Assembly: GCA_024305405.1 (NCBI GenBank)
Contig: JAKNDB010000068.1
Location: 434,001 to 498,000, forward strand
Length of the DNA stretch: 64,000 nt
Direction of reading: 5' to 3'
Origin: Dirofilaria immitis
Taxonomy: Eukaryota; Nematoda; Chromadorea; Rhabditida; Onchocercidae
The notes below the pieces were generated by a model. The model did no database searches, was not told the origin of the DNA, and was given only the letters and a program-made list of their open reading frames with translations. Positions 15,001 through 28,800 of this stretch are shown in pieces. The position numbers and the translations under genes were made by a program. Numbering within the stretch: position 1 is the stretch's first letter; every line of letters starts with the position of its first letter.

Positions 15001-18000
15001 ATCATTCATATCATATTATCAAATAATCGATTGAGATCGATTAACAATTTCCAATGATACTTAATTTAATTAGCATTAAGTTTTTATTATTGCTACTACA
15101 TTAAAGATGATCAATTTGCAATTTTCCATAGAAATTATTCTCAATTCGGGACTTTTTATCAAAATAATCAGCTGACCAATAATCGATTGATCGATTGATC
15201 AGTTTGCTACGATACTTGGCTAAATTAACACGTTGCTTTTACTATTATTATTATTATTATCAAAAACTCCACGGATCAATTTTTATCTCACACAGTTATC
15301 GCGATGCTCTATCAATCATCAATGAAGGAAATTTCACAGTATCTCGAAGTAAATGTTAGAATAATTTAGTGATATTGTTTAATCAAGCAGTAATCAAATA
15401 ATCAATAGAATTTTTTATGAAATGCTCGAAGCTACTTATTGATCAGTAAAAAAAGCATAACAATTACTTGTTCTAATAGTTAAGAAAAGAGAAGTAAAAT
15501 TTTCGTATATTATTTTTGAATATAAATATCATTGAAAAAATTTCTGATCGACCAATTTTTTTCAAAAGTGAAGTTAGAACCTTATCATATCAATTTAAAC
15601 TGTATCGCAAAAGGATCAAATTATATAAAACTAACTAGTACCAGACAAGTTATTAATGATAATGGAAATATTTAGAAATGATTAAAAAATTCTGTCTGAT
15701 CTGAACAATTATTTCGATCTAATCCTAAAGGAATCTTAGCAAAAAAAAATGATTCTTTAAATTCTATCTATCCTATTAAAAGATTAATTCAGGCAAACTT
15801 GATATACCATAAAATAAAAATATAAATTATATTATTTCAAAGCTACATCATAAACGAACGATGATGAAATAAATGGAAGGAAAATATCAAAAGAGATGGA
15901 AGGACAAAATGGGACTGATTAAATTTTAATGGCCAACATTCCCATACGATGTATTGAAAATTGAACGGCAATGAAGCATATAACAGCCAATTTGCTGATG
16001 CTGCTTCTACTGCTACTGCTACTACTGCTAAATATAATGTATTTAGTGGCCAAAACAGCAGCAATAGTAATAGCAGTAAGCGGATAACTAGGCTTTAGGA
16101 ATAGGTTCATCGGAAATAATCTTATCGCTAATTACCTGTTTAAAAGATCTGCTCTTATTTTTCAAAATGAGAAAATACGAAATACATTTGAGAGGAACAT
16201 TAAAAATTAGAGATAGCATTCATATTTATGTTGCCTTGGCCATAATCGTTTCGTTACACTGAAATGAACCAAGCCTATAAAGCGATGAAATGTTATGAAT
16301 ATTTTGATTAATTTATCGCTAAATATCACGAAAAAATACATTTCAACATTGACAATATTCGATAAAAAAAAAAAAAAAAACATAGACTCTTTTAAATATT
16401 AAACAAGCTTTGAATCCCTTTCTTCGGATATCTAAATAGCCTATTAGAAAAAGAGCCTTAAAAAAATTGATCATTAGCCTTTTCTTGATTATTCATTTTA
16501 TATAATTATTTTTTATTCCTATATATATATATATATTTCCTTTTTCTATTTTTCAACCTCTACTTATAATCGTATTAAGCAAAAGATTCTGAGTTCTAAT
16601 TCAGAAACCTAATTATCTGAGATACTATTAACGAAAAAAAAAAAAGAAAACGGTAACGTTTTCATACATACTGATAATATTTCGGGAAAAAAAAATATAA
16701 AAAGTCATATGATCAAACGAGAGATTACGTCAATGAATCAAATGACGTAGTATTACGCAACGCTTCTTAACTATAAATTACACTGCTAAAATGTAATGAA
16801 AAAGAAATGAGTCAGATATTATTTTATATTTTAGTAATTCAATAAAATTAGTTTTATTCAAATAAGTCATTTTTATTAGAAAAGCTTTTCATTCATTTTA
16901 ATTTAATAATTTATTTATTCAAATTAAAATGATAAAATTTGATTAAGCAATTGGAAAAGCCAAAAAAGGAATCCTTATTAATTCTTCAGTTAGCAATTAA
17001 TCATTTACCAGTGATAATATCAATTTAATCATTGATTAATTATTTAATTATTGATCGTGATATTGGTTTTAGAAATTTTCCATACCATGCAACAAATCAA
17101 ACAATCAATTAATAAAGTTTCGTTCTTTTGGCTTTTGAAATTGTTCAACCAAATTTTAGCATTTTTTTCTATCAATAATTTATCGATAAGAAATTGATCA
17201 TTTTCATTTCAAATTGCATCTCAATTGCAAAAAAATCTATTCTGATTGAATAAAACACAAAAAACGAAAGGAGATGCTAATCCATGAGAATAATGTGATA
17301 TTCAGAATTCTAGAAATCAATTCTGACTTGTGCTAGAATTCTTTACTGTTATTAGATTTCAGAAAAAATTCTGAATTAAATTAAACAAAAGTTTTACCAT
17401 AAAAGATGATAAATCAAGATTTTTTGAAAAGTTATTTTGATTGCATAGAGCTGCTGAATTAAATCAAACATTTCAAATCAATTACGAAAGAAAATCAATA
17501 GCAATTTCAGAGGTTTATTCTAGTTGTATGAATTAAAGCAAATGAAAACTAATCGAAGAAGATACCTTTATCATAAACAAGAAGGATATGGGTGAAATAA
17601 AATAGTAACATTTCAATGATTTTATCGTTAAAATAACAAATATTCATTCAAATATCAATTATTAACAAATATATCTTTTACTTCAATATTCTTACAATTT
17701 TTCCGATTGAATTCAATTTAATTTTTAAAATGAATAAATTAAAAATTTCTAAACGAAATAAATATTTTTAATTATTTACTAATATCATGTATCAATAAGA
17801 TAATATGCTAATTTTTGGTTAGGTTTATTGATTAGTAAACATTCTACAGTAATAATTATTCAGCAAAAATCTTTCGACCCTTTTCTTACTAAGCCTAATT
17901 TTTTATGGCCAAAAATGAAATGAATAAAATTTGAAAATGCCATGGCTTAAATATTTCACAAGTAAAATATACGAATATTTTATTGAATATTAAATAACAA

Positions 18001-21000
18001 TAGTTAGTAATAAATGTGATAATAAAAATGATTAAAAATAAATGAAATTTTCATTCCCACCTATTAGATCTTAATTAACAATAGTAGCCTAATGTTGAAT
18101 ATATAAATTAGAAAAAAAAACGAATATGATAAAAGCAGAAATAAAACGAAATTGATACTTTAACGAAAAGATAGACGACTTTTTTGTATGTAGGCATTTT
18201 AGAAAAAAAGAAAAAGAAAAACCAATCGGTAATATTATTTTCTGTCAGACGCAAAATTATTTGCATTAATCAAAAAATAAAATTTAAAATAAATTTTGGT
18301 AGTCAGAGTGAGGAAGAGATAAACATATGGAAGAGTGGAATGTTCTAAATAATCCCGAAAAGCTATTCTGGAAACAAATAAAATTTAAAATAAATAACTT
18401 TGAAAGAGAGACATATATGTGCAAAAAAACGGAATATTCCAAATAATCTCGAAAAGCTATTCCAAAAAAAATGAAATTTAAGCAAAATTTTCTAGCTAAT
18501 CCCGAAAAGGCAATCCGAAAAAGTTTGTTTGAAAAACATAAAATTATGAAAATAATTGATGTGATTTAAGCAAAAAAAAAAAGATGCCGAGTGCTTCAAT
18601 TTCTAATTTTCGATAATATTAAAGAAATTATGAAATTTTAAAAATTAATAAATATATTCTAGTAAAAGCTATTCTGTAATGATATGATAATTTTTGAATA
18701 TGTCATTACAACTTTTCTTTTCTAAAATTTCAAAATATTACAAAATAATCCAGAAATAATCGTTTTGAAAATTCTCGAAAATAATCTTTGAAAAAAAATG
18801 TCATTACAATCAAATATAAATTTTTTTCTTCAAATTTTAGAATATTACGAAATAAGTTATGAATAACTGTTTAAAAAAATTCCGAAAATATTCTTAACAA
18901 ATAAGAATAAAAATTTAATAAATGGTTCACTAAAACTTCTAAAAAAATTCACAAATATTTTGATCATTTTTAAATTCTCGCACATAAATTTAAGCATAAG
19001 AAAAAGAAGTACTAACCGAATTATTTAATTTTAATCTTGTAGAAGTTGGCCGATTGTTTGAAACGTTATAGGATAAGTCAACATTATTTCTAATACCAGC
19101 AGAAATAGTACCATGATCACTTTGAGAATTGATCAAATTTGATGATACGAGTCGAATAATTTCAATCCATTTTAGCATATCACTTTCACTACAAAAAAAA
19201 AAAAATATTCCGATAATATCAAAAATATCAAAATTCCTGCTAAAATTAATACGAACTTTGCAAACATCAAAGTTTCTTTTGAAATTAACAAAAATTTTTA
19301 ACAATAACCAAAAATTCTCGTAAAATTGATAAAAATTTGGACAATAGACAAAACTTTTTCTGAAATTGATGATAAACCTTCCTAAATTTAAATACCTTCT
19401 ATCCCACCTCTATCATTCCCACTCTTGTTATTTTAATAACGATTAGCAAAGAGATAATAAAATTTTCAAAACGAGCTAAATCTCTCCAAATATTTAGGTC
19501 ATTAAAAAATTGCGTGAAAAATATTACAAGAAAAGTTCGATTCATGAAAATCACTTTTCCTATGCTGTACGTTTATGTTTGTATTGATTAACGTTTGTCG
19601 ATAGATTAAATATATAAATCAATTTTTTATCAATTATCGAATAACAAAGGAAATAATTATTTAATAGATAAAAACGAATTTTAATTTTAATTTTTGAATA
19701 AAATAAAACAACACTAATATATCTATGAGCACTGGTTTGTTAAGAAAAATTTTGAATAATTAGCTATCATAACTATCACATACTTTTATAAATTGAAAAG
19801 TGAAATTTTGAGATAAAAATTCACATGCATGCCAAAGCAATAGAATGATGATATGATTAGATCTCAGAAGCATATGATCGTAAATTTGATACTTCTGATA
19901 GTAGTTATTTAGGTCGTTAATTTTGAATTGAAATTTCAAGATTTTCTTTCTTCAAAAGAAATCTTACCAGTAGGTTTGAAAATGATGTTCGGTTTGCTGT
20001 TGTGTTATCACACGAAACACATGCGCTTTTTGTTATCTTTTGAACGCCAAAATTCATATGCTATATCAACTATAGCTGATTTTAGATCAATTTCACGAGC
20101 ATCCGGTGGAATGTTTAACAACTATAATCAATAATAATATCATTTAATACAATAATTATCAAAATTATCATTTATTCAATTTTCTCTTAAAATTAATCAT
20201 TCATTCAATCGCCTCAATTTCAGGATTACAAAATAAAAAAAAAAAAAAACAAAATAAAATGCAAGAATTCGAAGCTTATATTATGCAGTTTATCAAAAAT
20301 ATCATTGCTCAATTTTTTGAGTAATGATATTTTTAGTTCAATTTTTAAAGTTAAAAATTTTATGCTAATAAAATCTACAAATTCACGGCTTATATACGAG
20401 TCAATCGTTAATGAGTGATAATTTAAAAAAAAGAGAATTATTTAAATGATAGGAAGATATAAATCTTATTAGTGAAAAAAAGAAAAAGGATTTAAAAATA
20501 TAAAGAAAATTCATTATATTTTTTGTCTGCTTCTTCAACTAAGCCTAATTTAATATTCATTCAAGCTCTAATTCCTTTTAATATATATAAGCTATTTTCT
20601 TTATTCCAATCGATTTGTTCAGTTTTGTATATTAATAAGAAATAAAATTATATTTAAAAAATGTATGCGATAATTATTACAACAATAATAATAATAATAT
20701 ATATATATATAAGCTTTTTAGATAATCATATTTAGCTGAAGAAAAAAAAATAAACTTTCTACCGTAGTTAAATAATAACGTTTAAATTTGCATTTTAAAT
20801 TAATGGAAATTAAAATAAAAACTAATCCGATAAAACTGAAGATAATAGAAAATAAATTTAAAATTAATTTCATCATTTTTCCACAAAAGTTCATTGAAAT
20901 AAATTTTATATTCACATATTTCACCATATGCTACTATTTAAATAAATGTTGCAATAAAAAAAAAAAAACCTAATTAATAAAAAAAAAACAAACAAAGTTA

Positions 21001-22825
21001 AGCTCAAATGAATGATACAATTTTTAGAAGTTTATTGTTGCTCTAAAATAAAGATAAAAGCTTGAAATTTTAGCACAAAAATTAAGCTTTTTGTGTAAAT
21101 TTTGGAAAGAAAAAAAGAACATAAGTATTATCTAAATTTACACTCTAAAATCAAAATGTTTTAAAATAAAATAAAAGATATTCAAAAGTTTCGTTTTTTT
21201 TCGCTTGCAAATATACATTTAAATGCAAAAGTTAAATATCGAAATTATATGAAAGTATTAATTAATCTTAGGATTATTTTTAAAGGTCAAACATAAAAAA
21301 CCTTCCTACATTCATTATTAAGCTCAAAAGTTTGATGTAAAAATTTTTGTAAGTATTAAAAAAGAAAGAGGAGAAAACAAACTGAAATGATGATAGGCAC
21401 AGTTTTGAAGAATACATATCATTCATACTAGTTATGCTATCATGATATATCAGCGTTAAACAACTAGTAAAACATTTGCTAAAGATCACTTAGCTTGAGG
21501 GCCTATTATTAGACAATAAACTTCTTCAAATATAAGCCAAAGTGCAAATTGGCACATTTGTGTATCTTAAATATTCTTGCATCTTTTTTTTCTCTCTCTC
21601 TCTCTCTTTAGTCTCTAATTTTAGTAAACATTCAAACATCAATTTGTTTATGCGAATTATGTTGTTGGAAACAATGAAATTCATTTTCCAATCATCTCGC
21701 TTTTAATTTTCCCCAATATTCTTGTTATTCCTATTTTTCACCTTTTCTCATTCTCAATATATCAAACAATCTTACCTTTCATTAGGCTACAATATGTTAT
21801 TATGAAAATATTTTAAATTGAAGCAATCGAGAGCTAAATTTTTCTATTTAAATGAAAACAATTATGATAAATATTTATCAAAGGCATGAAGTTTTTATCA
21901 TTTTCATTTACCTAATGATTATCTAAAATTCTAATCATTGCAAGAATTAATATATTAATTGATAATTAATATCAGATATTAGCATTTTTTTAATAATAAT
22001 AATAATAAAATCCAAAATTGCATATAATAATTAATAAGTAATTTTAATATTTAAAATAAACAACGAATAGATTTGTTTAAAATTAAAAAAAAAAATATTA
22101 AATAATATTTTAAAAGAAAAGAGAAATTGCTACGAAAGAAAAAAATTAGTTGAAAAAATAAAAATTTGTAAAAATAAAAAAAACTTTTTCATGCGTTTCA
22201 TCGCTGGTATGTGAACTTAGTTGACAGCAAAGATATAATTTTGTACCATAAAGTACTGCCCAACAAACTGACCATTTGTGACGGTCATTTTTTAATGGTT
22301 CTCCCAATGCCATTTCCTACAAAAGAAAAAAAAACTATAACATATCATTCTTGATATTGTTAGTTGAGAGACAAAATTGCTAAATTATCACTTATTATCA
22401 GTAATTATTGCTAGCTATATTTTCTTATCAGTAATTAAAATTAATTTTGTAATTTATAATTGACAATAATTACGATTAATTTGCTCCAATTTAAGCTTTT
22501 ATGCATAACAATTTAGGCTTAATAAAATTAGAAAAAATAAATAAATGAATAAATTGCTAATTATTAATAGAAAAAAATAAATTTTATGATATTTTAATTA
22601 CTATTAATGAATAGATTAAAATACAATTTCGAATTAAGTCTTTTTAAAAAAAATTAATTTCATTTTTACTTCTTTTAACAATAATAATAATAATTTTAAA
22701 AAGTAATTTCTTTTAATAATAATTATTAATATAAAACAATTATATATTACAAATATATGCAATTTAAAGAAGTGAATAATTTAAGAGAAAATTATTCAAG
22801 ATTAAATCGAGAATTCGATAATCGA

Positions 22826-22881
<56 letters not shown>

Positions 22882-25800
22882 CAATAATCAATAAAGTCAA
22901 AAAAATTAAAAACAAAAAATAAAATTACTAAAAAAATTTAAAGTTCAAAACTAACTTGATGCATAAGTTGACCTTGTTTTTGAACATCATCAATACGTAT
23001 CGGTGAAACTAATGATGATGATGCACTGATCGGTGTAGTAGTTGCTGTTGTTGAACGTTTCAAACGACGTCGTGATGGAAATCGTATATTTGCAGATGAT
23101 GATGATGATGATAATGTTGATGATGATGGTGTTGGGATTGTTGATTCCCAATTTTTGTCTAAAAAATAAATAATTTTTTTTATTTTTATTACATAATTAT
23201 AAATATGCAAGAGAAAAAAAAATTCTTTATGCAATATTTTTCATAAATTTATCATTTATTTTCTTAACATTGTTTGATAATAAAAAAATAATATATTTAT
23301 TACTTACTTCCTTATTGTTAGTACTATGTGATAATAAAAATAAATATTTATTATTATTTACTTCCTTATCATTATCTGATAATAAAAATAATAATTCCTT
23401 ATACAATATTTTCACGAACTTATTGCTTACTTCCTTATCATTAACTGATAAATAAAAATAGTAACTCTTAACACGTATTATTTTATCAGTCACAAAAAAA
23501 AAAAAAAAAGAATTTTTAACAAAATTAATGACTGATTCTAAGTTTGATGCTCACAGCTGTTAATGATTTATTTGAAAAAAAAAAAAAAAAAGAAAAGAAA
23601 GAACAACATAAAAGTTGATCAACAAAGTTTTTCGTTCTTTTTTTTTCTTTTCAAAAGGAACAAATCGTACGACATTTATCTATCCTATCCTATCTTATCA
23701 TTTTAACAAATTTTTTTTTTTTTAAAAAATCTGAAGACTGAAAAATATCGAAAGCATCGTATGATTACTAATATATTTTTTTTTTTGAATAATAAATCAT
23801 ATAACAAAATAAAAATGAAGAATACATGAAGAATAGTATAAAGAATAAATTATACAAGACGACTGATATGTATGATATGATATGATATTTAATAATTAAT
23901 TATATCTGTATAAATTATACAAAACTATTGATATATACATATATATGATATGATATTTAATAATTAACTGTATCTGTAATATTATTAATTACTGTAAAAA
24001 ATATATATTATCATATATATCAAAGTATCATATACATATAGTAGTGATAAAATAATCTGATATCTCATGATATAATTTAATGATATTGATAAATTTCTTG
24101 ATTGCTAATTTACAAATGCGTTATCTTTATTGATGTTACATATATATATTACGTGAAATATTTGTTATGCAAAAATATTTTCATTTTACATTATTATATT
24201 GTGTAAAAATAAAATATTTCTTTTACGTTTGTTTTACGTTTGCTATACAACACACGTACGTTACATAAATATTTTTTTAATTTATATTTGATATAGCATA
24301 TACATTTGATATATTGTTCATATTTATCAGAGATAAATAATAATTCATATTCATATAAATAAGGCTCAAATAGTATCATTTAAATAAATTGAAATTTCAT
24401 AAATACCTGATTATCATGAAGAGAGAAAAACTGATAAAACGTTGAATTCGATGCGTGGTTGCTGGTACGTGAACGCTTTTTGAAGCGTTATTATCACAAG
24501 TATAAAAAGTTGAAGATGTTGTATCAGTTGGTATCGATGGTAGTGGTAGTGATAATGATAATGATGATGATGATGATGATGATGATGGTGATGACTCTCG
24601 ACAACTACTATCATGTAATTTGTCCGCTGATAAGACACGCCTGTAAAAGTATTATTTTTTAGCTAAAAAAATACTTTAAAGAATTCCTAAAAATTAACAA
24701 AAAAAAGTAAAAAGAAAAGAGAGCTTTTGTTAATATCTTTTATCTTTCTTATCATATGATAAGAAAGATAAAAAAAATCATCCAGAAGTTTCGAAATTTT
24801 GTTTCATAAAAAAGAAAAATCTTTTAAACATTTATTCGATGATAGTAACATTATCTTAATCTTTAAATATAAATAATTATCTTAATTAATTATTTTCTTA
24901 AAATCAGTAACATCAATGATATTTTGATAAATCTATGCTAAATATTATAATAAAATTCTATTAGATGATAAGATTAATTTTTAGGATTTTATATTTGAAC
25001 TTAAAAAAGGAAAAAAATTATTCAATTACAAAATGAATTATGCAAGAAATTCATTGCTATTACAACAATTAATTTTTAATTGGAATTTAAAAGATAAACA
25101 AATTAATTTATCAAAAAATATTTTAATGAATTACTACTAAATATTTGAATAGAATTTTGCCAGCAGATTTAATTTAAATATGCAGAATTTATTGCTATTA
25201 TAACAATTAATTTTTAATTGAATTTAAAATGACAAAGAAATTAATTGTAAATTAAATTATACTTAAATATAAAAGAATTATATGTACATATATATGAGAT
25301 TTTTATACCTAATTTTATAAAGTTATAATAATTTAAAACAATTAAAACTTTTTTGTTGCATATAACGAAATGCAATAAAAGTGAAGTGTGAAATTATTCT
25401 CGAGAATTGTTATTCAATTTATAAAATAAATGAATTTTGTTTTGAAAAAAACTTTTTACGCGATAAAAATTTTAGATACGAAAAATAATAATTAAAATAG
25501 ACAAATCGATTTATTCATTAAATTTTAATTAAATTTAAAAAATAATAGCAATTTAATAATAATTTTATAAAAGCCTAAATTCGACTAAATTCAAAAATTT
25601 ATTTTACCTTATTTTACCCTTAAAAATGGCAAAAATTTTCCGAATTTTTTTCAAAAGAAAATTTAAAAAATAATTTTTAACTAAATTTTTGTTTTGATAT
25701 AATTTTTAGCAAAAAAATAATAAAAAATTTTGATATAAAATGATAAGAAAAATTGATAAAAAATGATAAAAATATTTTGATATAATTTTTAGCTAAATTT

Positions 25801-28800
25801 TTGTTTTGATATTTTGGAACACAAATAAATGTAAGATAGATTCTTAAAGATTTCAAATATTAAATTGAGAAAAAGTAGATGAAAAGAAGGAAATAAATGT
25901 TAAAATTATTTAAATTTTATTTGAATAAATTATTCAAAATATTAAATTAAAATTTAATTTAATTTAATTTTTTTAAAAAGAAAGCTAAAAATTATTCCAA
26001 TCTTTTTCTTTTTCAATCAAAAATTTAAATAATTTTTAACAAATTAATTTACAAAAGAAAAAAATGAAAAGTGAAAGGAAAAGGAAAATCTCAAATTCAT
26101 TTAAACTGAATTATTCATTTTACTCTACGGGAAAAAAAAAGAGAAAAAAGGAGGAAACTTTTTCTTTTAAAATTAAAATTTAAAGAAAAGGAAAGAAGAT
26201 GATGAGGAAAAGGAAGAGGAAGAGGAAGAGGGAAAATGAGGAAGAGGAAGAATGTTTGGAAAAAAAAAAGGAAAATTAAAAAGATATTGAAGTTCGAGAA
26301 AAGATAATGATTGAGTAGAAAAATTGTTTATGATAAAGAAAAATTGAAAATTGGAAGGATAAGTGAAAAAAAGAAAACTTTTTTTTCCTTTTGTTGTCAA
26401 ATTTTAAGCAATAAAATTTTACAGGCTAAAAGCAAAGCGAAAAAAAAGAAAGAAAATAAACCTTTTTTTCAAATCGATCAAATTATAAACAAAAAATTTT
26501 TTTTTAATGCAAAATTTTAAATAAAAATTTTTGATCCTATTCTATTCCTCTTCCAAATATATTTTTATTCTTTTATTAATAGCAAAAATTTTGATTTGTT
26601 TTTTTCAATTTTTTTGAAAAAAATAAACAAATAAAATTCGGAAAAAACAAAAAAACTTTTGCTTTTTTCTGATAAAAATATTGGCAGGAATTTCTTGGAA
26701 TAAATTTGTAGCATTGACTTTTCTTCTTTTACTTCAATTCTTATTTTAAATTTTTACATTTAATTATCAAATTTATCAATTAAATGATCTCATCATTATG
26801 ATAATGATAAAAGAAGAAAAAATTATGCGAATGAGTTTGTTAATTCTTCAAATTTGAAATAAAACTAATCGATAAAACTTAGAATTTTCTGAGAAGGAAA
26901 AAGAAAACAACAAATTGTAAATTGGAATTTATTAATTTTATTTTTTTAAAAACCTAAATTTTAAATCTATTAACTTTTTCTAAATGATAATAATTATCAA
27001 TTTTTCTAAATGATAATAATTGATAATTAAAAGAGGGAAATAATTTCAATATTAATAAATGTTTAATATCAAAACAAAAAGCGAAAGAAAAGAATAATCA
27101 GTATTCAAGTATAAATTATTATTATTCGAATATTAAATATGAAAAAAATTATTGTTAATTTGATTAAATAAATTTATATTCAAAATAAATTACAATACTT
27201 TAAATAATACTACAATTCCTAATTGATAATAATTAATTAATCGAATTAAAATTATGCTAATATATATTTTTCAAATTATGCTTATCAATTATAAATGAAA
27301 TAATAATATCAAAAAAATTGATATTATCAACTTTTAAAACAATTTAAAAAGCCATTACAAAGTTTAATTTATAATTTAAAAACTTAGATGATTAATTACT
27401 AACAATTAATGTCAAATTGTTTTTGTAATATAAAACTTAAATAATTTGAAATATTCTTGAAATTCTCGATAAATTATCAGACATAATTCATTTTTATTAT
27501 TATAATAAAATTGGGAAATAACTTTGCAATATTCTCGATATTCTCGAAAAATTATGATACAACATTTTTTTTTGCTTTTTACAATAAAATTAGGAAATAA
27601 TTTTGGAATATTCTCGAGATTCTCGAGAAATTTTTGAAAGATTTTTAGCAAAATTTAAATGAAAGTTTAATAATGAAGCAATAATTTGATGAAAAAAAAA
27701 GAAAGAAATATTTGAATGAAATGAATAAATTATAAAAATATAATTTTATCTATTTATACAATTTAAATGATTACAACTTATCAGTGTTCAATTATATTAT
27801 CAGCCTTAACAATAATTTCAAATACATCTAACAATCTAACAACTTTTTATCAATTTGTCAATCTATTCAATAAAGCATTTTTCAATCGCAGAAAGATAGA
27901 TAACAATCTATCAATTTATCGATCTATTCAATAAAGCATTTTTCAATCGTAGAAAATACTAGATGAATGAATGGATGAATGAATGAATGAAAGGAAGGAA
28001 AGGTAAGAATATATAATGAGCTTAATTTAACCTACCTATTCATCATTTATTATACCTGTATCACCTGCTCATTCAATTGTCAGGATGTCTAAGAGTGACA
28101 AAGAATAATTTAAAAAATCCAAATGTATTAAATATAGGTTATCTTATATTTTATTTATTATTTGAGTAGAATTATAGGATTTTTCTTTTTCAATTTTGAA
28201 TTTTTATCACCTCTTATCTTGCGAAGCTTATCAGAATAACGCATTTGCGAACTTTATTAGAGTAGCGCATTTGCGAACTTTATCAGATTAGCGCATTTGA
28301 CAACTTTATCAGATTAGCGTATTTGTGATTTTTATCAAAATAGCGCTTTGTGATCTTTATCAGCATAGCGCTTTTGTCTTTTTGAATTTTGATCAAATTG
28401 CGCCCCCTTATCTTGTGAATTACGCCCTTTTATATTCTTATCAGAAATTGAATTTTTATCAAATCACGCGATCTATGAATTTTATCAGAATAGCGCTTGA
28501 TGAATTTTGTAAGATTAGCGCTTTTGTCTTTTTGATCAAATTAAGCGCTCTTATCTTCCAAACTTTATTAGAATAGTGCTTTTGTGACCGTTATCAGAAT
28601 ATTGTTTTTGTCTTTTTTGATTTTTATCAAATTGCTTGCTCTTATCTTATGAATTTTGAATTTTATCAGAGTGGCGCTTTTTGTTTTTAATGAATTTTTA
28701 TCAAATCACGCGCTCTTATCTGATGAATTTTATCAGAATAGCGCTTTTGTTTTGCATAAATTATAAAAATTGAAGACAAAAGAAACTTTAATTAATAAAT

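Larger units (their letters stand above)
5122..19016 (-). other. 13.9-kb intron
   Basis: This intron separates the PH exons from the linker exons. It is built from microsatellites and minisatellites (listed separately). Stretches without a listed element (5740-6240, 11620-12900, 13870-15900, 16820-18290) show only AT-rich sequence with A/T runs; I see no exon on the minus strand that would fit the phase 0 / phase 0 junction. One GC-elevated island (15930-16095) and a bZIP-site cluster (16646-16814) stand out. Confidence 0.8.

Noticed and set aside
19928..20134. 68-codon plus-strand open frame
   Set aside because: It is the antisense shadow of the PH-domain exon 19968-20121.
24414..24638. Poly-His minus-strand frame (ESHHHHHH)
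   Set aside because: It is the wrong frame of exon 24407-24640; the Ser-rich frame fits both junctions and the family alignment.
27421..27650. Heat-shock elements from repeated ttctcgaga words
   Set aside because: The palindrome spacing (TTC, four bases, GAA) does not match the nTTCnnGAAn element, and the words lie in repeats.
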